A stretch of 64,000 nt of DNA from Anastrepha obliqua (Eukaryota; Arthropoda; Insecta; Diptera; Tephritidae). Position 1 is the first letter of the stretch; each line of letters opens with the position of its first letter. The stretch is from NCBI RefSeq assembly GCF_027943255.1, contig NW_026562179.1, positions 8,310,501 to 8,374,500 on the forward strand, in the 5' to 3' direction. The notes below the pieces were generated by a model, which ran no database searches, was not told the origin of the DNA, and saw nothing but the letters and a program-made list of their open reading frames with translations. A program made the translations under genes and the position numbers. Of the stretch, positions 57,801 through 64,000 are shown one piece after another.

Positions 57801-58425
57801 CCTCAATTTGACACTAAAGCAGACTTTGCCACTCCCGAATAAATAATTTTTCATCTTTGGTTGGTTGGTTGGGAAGGGAGTGGGTGGAACTCGTCGTACA
57901 GTCACCTTCACGCGGTGAGTTCTGAGTCGTCCAAAAAGGGCGGGCCAAGAGCTGTACAAAACTTCTTTAAGATAGTGTGGTCAGTGGGCGCGCTAAGAGG
58001 GGAATAATTTATTCTACTTATATACTTAAGAAGACTTATACAAAAATTAAAATAGAGAAACTAACCACCCGCAATTACGTAAATTTATACAAAAAATGAC
58101 ATTTTCCACTTCTTTTCAGGGGCTGTAGGGGCTTTGATAGAGCGGTAGACGTTTTTCTTTTCAAACTATACCTGATGTTGTAATAGTCTACAAAAAATGA
58201 ACTTTATCTAACATCATTTCCACCTCTTACAATTTTTCGAATATTTGTTCAATTTATTATAAAATTTGTAAATTTTAAATGCAATGCGCGAACGGAAGAT
58301 ATTAACCGATTTGAAATTTCTTTTTTTTCCTGAATTTGTATTGATATGTAGCAACTTTTCCCTGCTATTACGATATGATTTGAAAAAATTTACGTATTTC
58401 ACTCCGGTCTAATGTACATACGTAG
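54899..58425 (+). mobile_element. DNA transposon of unclear superfamily with 165-bp inverted repeats
   Basis: The ends (about 54899-55066 and 58258-58425) are inverted repeats that match nearly base for base (ATTAGACCGGAGTGAAATAC, AGCAGGGAAAAGTTGCTACA, ATCTTCCGTTCGCGCATTGC). One large transposase-like gene lies inside. The target duplication is ambiguous because the flanks continue the palindrome (TATGTAC / GTACATA): TA, GTAC or a longer repeat are all possible, and no 8-bp duplication is evident. Confidence 0.85.
55543..57842 (+). pseudogene. Large transposase-like protein, hAT-like in outline, two lesions
   Basis: The first frame (55543-57105, 520 codons) has a paired-Cys region at residues 132-161 (CKC, CFC, CIC, CTC) that could bind DNA or zinc. 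An acidic Ser-rich spacer follows. The core then has YFDGRMDD (Asp337), CDGTSTNTG (Asp411) and LLHFNELPLRHL (441-452). One frameshift at about 57102 leads to ISHSRWLTIANRFLRLY and AHPENILLSMVVDDREHV, with a TAA at 57300-57302 in between. The end is PCHTQAVERCVKLVTQAS (to 57842). Two Asps and a late Glu in AVER resemble the hAT layout, but this is inference. Similar unnamed proteins occur in insects and cnidarians to my memory. Only the two lesions break it. The Met at residue 41 is an alternative start. Confidence 0.75.
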
Positions 58426-59142
58426 ACATTCCAAAACCTTGGTTCAAAACCCAGTCGCAGAAATAAAAGCACTGCGTATTTGTCCTCGACATCAATTCAC
58501 GGCGCCAAATTAAAAAAAACATTATTTATAATAATTTTTTTTAATGTAATCAGAAAAAATTTTGTGTAATAACTTTTACCTATTCGCTTATTTTTTCAAA
58601 AATTAGAAAATAGTAAAAATTTAATTTAATTGAATGTTGAGGTGAAATATGTGTGGTGTTTTCAATAATTTTGGTGGGGAACTCAGTGTGGTGTCTATAA
58701 AGTCGATGTTCTAAAATCCCTTTCTACAAATCTTTCAAATCTCAATTGTACTAAAAATAGGAACAGTAACATTTGCACCTTCCCAGCTCATTAACATTCT
58801 CTGATAATACGAGCACGAGGTTTACAATCGGCAGAGGATCTGACTACATAAGTATGTACATTACTCCTTCACCGCCAGAATAAGCAGTCCCTGTTGATTC
58901 ATTTATTTTCGAATAGGCTTATTTTTTAACTTGTATTTCGTATATTTTTATAAATTTCTTATCATTAGATTTAATATAATTTCGTTGTCGTCTAAAGTTA
59001 GTCATTTTTGGGTTATTATTAACAATTTCATTTGAAAAATTATCTTTAAAAACTATTTTAAATTTCTTATTTAGAAAAGTTATGCTTTTTACTATGTATT
59101 ATTTTTGAAAGTTCTGACGGCTCTTCTTGAGAAATTACATTA
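58426..59142. other. Spacer with a diverged repeat
   Basis: 58650-58850 (AAAATCCCTTTCTACAAATC, ACATTTGCACCTTCCCAG, CTCTGATAAT) is a relative of 8060-8240. The rest is AT-rich; 58930-59140 may be decayed 3' sequence of the gypsy element next to it. Confidence 0.45.
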
Positions 59143-59585
59143 GTCGATTTTTTGTTGTCGAATGAATTATATTTATTTCTATTGCTTTCAAAACTTTATT
59201 GTGGAGATGGTCTTTGTATTCTGGGTCTGCGTTAAACAATCTTATGTGTTTGTTAAGGGTGCCATGTAGCCTTTCTATATCTGCATTATTCGTTTTTAAA
59301 TAAGCTGTTGTTGAGTCAACATTTACTTTATTACAAAAATATCTTTTTAATTCTGAAAAGACTTCTGTAATACCTCTGTGATTATTTGTAGCATGTTCTT
59401 TTTCTATTAATTCTAAAAAGGTTCTCTCTTTCTTTACATCTCTTGTTAATAAGTTTGATTCAAGTACTTTCAGATTTTTACTCTTTGCAAAATATTTTTG
59501 TGTAATTAAGTTAAAACTCTTTAAATAACTCGAAATTTGGACAGAAAGCTACGGCTAAACCTGTAGCAGGAAGTTTTCCTTTCAT
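59143..59585 (-). pseudogene. Ty3/gypsy (17.6-like) integrase remnant
   Basis: The minus strand is open without an ATG for about 125 codons (59525-59143): SFNLITQKYFAKSKNLKVLE, TRDVKKERTFLELIEKEHAT, NHRGITEVFSELKRYF, then NADIERLHGTLNKHIRLFN and LKAIEINIIHSTTKNR. EHATNNHRGITE carries the two His of the HHCC zinc domain, and ADIERLHGTL resembles the third catalytic motif, where the Glu sits. The middle of the integrase, with both catalytic Asps, is deleted. A frame break at about 59525 precedes more of the polyprotein (CPNFELFK). Confidence 0.65.
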
Positions 59586-59608
59586 AAAATTTTGAATATT
59601 ATTTTTAT

Positions 59609-59915
59609 CAGTAGCCGAATGGGTTGGTGCGTGACTAGCATTCGGAATTCACAGAGAGAACGTAGGTTCTAATCTCGGTGAAACACCAAAATTCAGAAAA
59701 ACATTTTTCTAATAGCGGTCACCGCTCGGCAGGCAATGGCAAACCTCCGAGAGTGTTTCTGCCATGATAAAGCTCCTCATAAAAATATCTGCCGTTCGGA
59801 GTCGGCTTGAAACTGTAGGTCCCTCCTTTTGTGGAACAACATCAAGACGCACACCACAAATAGAAGGAGGAGCTCGGCCAAACACCCAAAAAGGGTGTAC
59901 GCGCCAATTATAATT
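59609..59915 (+). repeat. tRNA-derived SINE copy (d)
   Basis: Head AGTAGCCGAATGGGTTGGTG (A box region), B box changed to GGTTCTAATCTCG (the G after TTC is T, which should weaken Pol III use), core CGGTCACCGCTCGG, and end GTGTACGCGCCAATTATAAT. An (AT)n microsatellite (59916-59936) follows as the tail. Confidence 0.85.
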
Positions 59916-59936
59916 ATATATATATATATATATGTA

Positions 59937-61139
59937 TACCTTTATCAGTTACTTTTAAGGTATGTCGCAATTTATTTATTTTCGAAGATAATTATTATTT
60001 TAAAGGAACTAACTATTATATGAAAAGTTTATTATTAATTGAGTTTAGAAAATATTTATTAATTTATTTATTTTGATAATATTTAGGCCTCTTCTATTCG
60101 CCATTTCCGCGCTTTCTATCTCTATGTTCGATTAACTTGACGAAAAATTTGCATGCGAAAGCAACAACAAATTTATCGAGTTAGATTCGCCGGTAGCGAG
60201 TATGGCTATAGTTCATTAGGCCGCACTGCCTTAGCAGCATATGTAATTTAAGGCAGTTCTCTTTTCGCGTCGCCGACATATGTATGTTCATTTGCTTCAT
60301 CTATTCGCCACTTGCTAAGACTTGGCGATAAAAAGTCTTGGTCTACTTCTTTATATTTCTGTAATAAAACTTGTCACGATTTTAATTTTACATATGGTCT
60401 TTAGATTTATAGTTCCTATTTTTCCACAATGATTGCTAGCTTTTGAACAAATCTGCCGTAACTGTGGGAAACATACAATATTTTTGTTAGGTATATGTGA
60501 GGTTGCAAGCGGTGGAAGCTTAGATTAAGTATTACATGTCTATATTAAGTCAGTAATTTTTTGGTTCTGATAAAGAGAAGATGTGCATATGGAGCACTAA
60601 TAATATATATTTTTTTATAACCTTAAACTACAATAAAGTTAATTGGAAAATTACAAAAGTAAATAAAGTTATTTTGGCCAATTGCCTAAAGGAATAACGT
60701 GCTGTAGTGCGTAAATTGTTTTCTCGGTCCGTTTGCCTAAAGAAGCCGCCGCACCGTAAGCAAGCAACAAATCCAGTAGCGAAATTACTCGATGAAGCTA
60801 ACGAACTACAAAGATACCCCGCGTTAATTACCGGACCCAAAGAAACCGACCCTGTAATGTCCGTTCGCTGGCGACCTCGTTGACTTCGTTTCCTTAGCAG
60901 GACCACCAGTAACGCAGCTAGGCACAAAAAGGACAACTCTACCAGGAGCAGCGAGGATTAATAGTAAGAAAGGATAGTAATAAGAACTTTTAATAGTAAT
61001 TTTTTCGAGTAAAACAAAAATTATAGTTTTGATAGTTATTAAATAAAATATTATGGAACAATAAACCACAAACAGTTAAAAAAATTAAACTTGAATTGAA
61101 TGAATTGAATTTAAGAATAAGATAACATACTGTAGTTAG
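59937..61139. other. No recognisable gene
   Basis: AT-rich. 60690-60950 has higher GC and a + strand frame with KLLDEANELQRYPALI, but I cannot assign it; the opposite-strand frame of 102 codons looks like a shadow. 60100-60180 weakly resembles 51470-51550. Confidence 0.4.
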
Positions 61140-61140
61140 G

Positions 61141-62115
61141 TTAAATGGCTGCCCTTGCGAGAGGCCCACATGGACAAAAATTTAAAATTTGTCCGTTGTG
61201 ATACCATACAGGGAGAGGGAAGGGGAACAGGAGAGGGAGAGGAACCAGATGGAATTCAGGACTTGGATTAGAGAATGACGACCAACAGTCTCGATTTACG
61301 TTTGTGTTAACCGCTTCAATTATAATGAATTTTGCCAGATATGTGATATTCAAACTCGTAATATCCGCTGGTGTAGCGGAAAGTGAGAGCCCAGATGATT
61401 GAACCTTAGCTCATCGAGAGAAGGGCACCTAAAAAGAAGGTGCTGAGATGATTCCACCTCGTCCTCCAGACAGCTGCTGTAGAAAGGACTTGAAGCAATC
61501 CCAATCCTTACCGCATGGTCACCTAATGGACAGTGTACGGTGAGGATACCTACCAAATTCGACAGCGGATGCTTTGTTACCCTTAGAAGTTCCCTCGAGT
61601 GCCTCCGATCCACCCGTGGGCGGAAGGATCTCGCGACTTTGCACTTTTGTGCATTACCCCAGCGCTCGCTGAGTTGACGCGAGGCCCACCTTCCTAGTAG
61701 CAGACAACATGTTCTTAAGAGAATTCCAATCCTCTCATATTGATATCAAGCCGTCTCAAGGGTCCCTTGTCTAACAAACTCATCGGCCCAGCAGTTTCCC
61801 TCTATGGCTCTGTGACCGAGAGCTCAAATGAACCTAATACGCATAAACAATGAGCCCAAGGCCATAATTGCCGCTTGGCTATAGTCTTCCTTAATTGCGG
61901 CTACTTCTGCTTAGAAAACATTAAAGTGGTCCGGAAGCTTAAATTTGAGCTTGATGGGGGCTCCTCGCAGAATACTCCCCCACCAACCCTTTCGTCTAAC
62001 TTCGAGCCATTCGAGAACATGTTTGCCATGCCCTGCCTTCAAATGTTGCATACCGCCCACTCCTCCCTTGAGGGAATGTGAATGAGAAAACTTCCGCTCG
62101 GGCCTAGCGTGAGTA
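61141..62115 (-). pseudogene. Non-LTR retrotransposon RNase H and C-terminal zinc region
   Basis: The minus strand from about 62070 gives HVLEWLEVRRKGWWGSILRG, an element-specific block before RNase H, then APIKLKFKLPDHFNVF. A decayed RNase H stretch follows (GHRAIEGNCWADEFVRQG, stop codons nearby). 61613-61350 gives VGILTVHCPLGDHAVRIGIA and CLEDEVESSQHLLFRCPSL, a CxxxxxxxxHxxxxC zinc-like end. It may be the same lineage as the split element at 25300-35710. Reverse transcriptase is absent. Confidence 0.7.
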
Positions 62116-62736
62116 CACAATGATGCAGCACCATGGGGATCAACTCAAAGGTTTTAAGATTATTAGGAGCATTCCATGGAAAATGGTAAATTTCGACCGC
62201 CGAACAAATTCCATTTCCGGATGATTATATTAGTGTTAATGTATTTAAAATATTTCAATCTTCATTATAAACATCGACCTTTTACTTGACCTCAGTTTGA
62301 AGTATCTTTTTTTACAACAAAAACAACTCATAAAAATTGTATTTTCTTCTATCGAAATTTGGTCAAGTTTAAGCGCTTAGTTCTCATTATGTGTGACATA
62401 TAGCGTGAAACTGATAATTGGTGTTAAAAGAACAAACTTTTACGTTTTGAAACGTAATATTAAAAAAAAAGTGTATTTATGAACAACGCAGATATGCTCT
62501 TTTAAAAAAATGGTTCGATGATGTCCCGTACGAACGCACTTAACACTGTACAGTTATTTTTGTGCTCATCCGAGTAACTTATTTGTTTCGATTACTTTAC
62601 ATTTAAAGCAAACTACTGGTGGTCTTTTTACTTGTAAAGCATTGATTTCAATTTGCATCGTAAATAAGCTCAATATTCAGTCATTAAATTTTGTCCCGTA
62701 CGAACACGGCATATAAGTTTTTCTTTTAACTAAAAA
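62116..62736. other. Flank of the last gene with paired GTCCCGTACGAAC repeats
   Basis: The 13-mer GTCCCGTACGAAC occurs at about 62523 and 62693 in the same direction, about 170 bases apart and just upstream of the transposase-like gene. The rest is AT-rich and unassigned. Confidence 0.45.
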
Positions 62737-64000
62737 ATGGAGAAAATTAGTGAAAATAATAACAACCATAGCGTGTCACGTTATAAAAAATGAAGAGACG
62801 AGAGATAAAAAAAAGGTCCAGATTTCAAAAACAACGAAAAAGAAAGAGTGAAACAGTGGAGGAAAAGAAAAACTGAAGCCATGACCCAGGAAGAAATACA
62901 GAAGAGGAAGAAGTACGAAAAAGAAAAAAAGAGAGTCCAAATAGCCAAAAAGTTGATCCAAACCCAAGACAGGGAGGCTGGTTCAAATAATGTTGGTGAT
63001 TGCGAATCTGAATGTTTTCCATACAAATGTAAGCAAACGTATGCTAAGGCTGTACAGAAATGTATGCGAAGTCTACCCAGTTCACCAACTAAAAAAAAAG
63101 GCTGTTGTAGTGGGTGTGGCGAAAAAACTTGGACTTAGTATTGATAACGTTAGGAATAAATCTATAAATGAACCAATTAACGATGACGAAACCACCAAAA
63201 TGGTGAAAGATTTTTACGTTCGTCCAGACATTGTTTATACATACCCGGGCATGAACGACACAATGGTCTGTTGGACTAACGGTAAAAACATACATTACAA
63301 AAGCACTACCTCACCTTATTTTTAAAAGAAGCTTTTTATATATTTAAGGAAGAGTTTCCGAACATAAAAATAGAGTTTTCTAGATTTTGTGCACTACGAC
63401 CGAAAAATGTTTTGTAATTAAAAGACACGCCATCAGAACAGTGCAAATGTATGATTCACGAGAATTTTTTCTAAAATTGAAGTGTTTGAAAATAAGCTAC
63501 GATAGCTCCTACTGGAGCAACATTCTCTGTGATACGGCCCTTGATTCAAGCTGTTGGAGAAATGTGTGCGATACATGTAAAAATGGAAGTAAAGTAGTAA
63601 TACCTTATGACCCAGGAAAAAATATAATTTATAAGCAATGGAAAAAAGGAGACGATCAACGAGTAAAACTGAAGACAGAAGAAATCAGTTGTGAAGAGTT
63701 ACACGAAAACCTTATATCCGACTTACCATATGTCATGTATCACATAAATATAAAAAGAGTACAAGCACAAGCATTCCAAAGCGATAAAAATAATGAACAT
63801 GCAAGAATACTTCAAATTGATTTTGCTATGTCTTATTCTTGCGCATATCAAAACGAGGTGCAGTCAGCTTTATGGAGCAGGGAAAGTGTTACTCTTTTTG
63901 CCGCGGCTTCATTTTTCATGGCACAATGTAAAACTTTTGTGATATGCTTTGATACAAAGCAAAAAGATAAAGACAGTATATTCGCCTTCGTGACATATTT
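62737..64000 (+). pseudogene. Unclassified transposase-like gene, 5' part, runs off the window
   Basis: The candidate start ATG is at 62737. Two in-frame stops follow (62791-62793, 62806-62808). A basic segment (MTQEEIQKRKKYEKEKKRVQ) leads to YKCKQTYAKAVQKCMRSLPS. A frame change in an A9 run (63091-63099) gives VAKKLGLSIDNVRNK and YTYPGMNDTMVCWTNGK to 63325. FKEEFPNIKIEFSRFCALRP follows in another frame, then from 63471 the frame is open to the window end without ATG: KCLKISYDSSYWSNILCD, CWRNVCDTCKNGSK, HINIKRVQAQAFQSD, ILQIDFAMSYSCAYQNEVQS. The DFAxSY...QNEVQSALW block resembles DFAENY...QxEIQSAHW of unnamed insect and cnidarian proteins and may hold a catalytic Asp. Class unknown; at least four lesions. 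Confidence 0.6.

Noticed and set aside
60628..60936. 102-codon minus-strand open frame with hydrophobic start and end
   Set aside because: No recognisable family, compositional pattern like a shadow of the GC-richer + strand, and no supporting context.
61141..61353. 70-codon minus-strand frame with Pro-rich middle
   Set aside because: Follows the RNase H-type element's coding end and shows no motif; probably its 3' UTR.
62776..63026. Several overlapping minus-strand frames rich in Phe/Leu/Ser
   Set aside because: They are antisense to the Lys/Glu-rich + strand coding segment, which explains the composition.

Overview
This window is repeat-rich DNA from a higher fly, most likely a tephritid fruit fly. 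The evidence is two exons of the insect FoxP gene, a DD41D rosa-like mariner, mdg1/412-like and copia LTR elements, and RTE-, R1- and CR1-type non-LTR elements. Genus is not determined. There is no bacterial, organellar or rRNA sequence and no CRISPR array. The only host coding sequence I recognise is FoxP on the + strand. Two alternative 3' exons lie at 36948-37376 and 47526-48503. Each carries its own version of the second half of the forkhead DNA-binding domain and its own stop codon. The exon for the first half of the domain was not seen, so it is probably upstream of the window. Everything else is intron, flank or transposable element.

Layout. 1-1510: end of a copia-like element. 1500-8060: a composite palindromic repeat carrying a truncated mariner, with an intact-looking piggyBac (4932-7289) inserted in its right arm. 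8996-15870: an RTE element split by a CR1-like element, which contains a SINE and then an intact mariner (12677-13966). 16180-17130: R1 fragment. 17178-23230: decayed mdg1/412-like LTR element whose gag holds a MITE-like insertion. 23529-24850: RTE-like fragment. 25300-35710: an old RNase H-type non-LTR element split by an R1 fragment and by a CR1-like element; the CR1-like element is itself split by a second piggyBac (27760-30231) and a TTAA-flanked MITE (30483-31219).

36948-48503: the two FoxP exons, 10 kb apart. Between them lie RTE-like pieces, several SINE copies, a DD41D mariner (40967-42284) inside a SINE, and an internally deleted mariner (43791-44855). 48504-64000: downstream flank with SINEs, a second copy of the composite repeat (52180-54610) holding another deleted mariner, a 3.5-kb transposon of unclear superfamily with 165-bp terminal inverted repeats (54899-58425), gypsy integrase remains, an RNase H-type fragment, and the start of an unclassified transposase-like gene running off the end.

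The elements form a nested insertion record: several insertions can be removed on paper at TTAA or TA sites to give back an uninterrupted reading frame or repeat. The points most worth a second look are the FoxP exon pair, which swaps a DNA-contacting residue of the recognition helix, and the two transposon families I could not assign.
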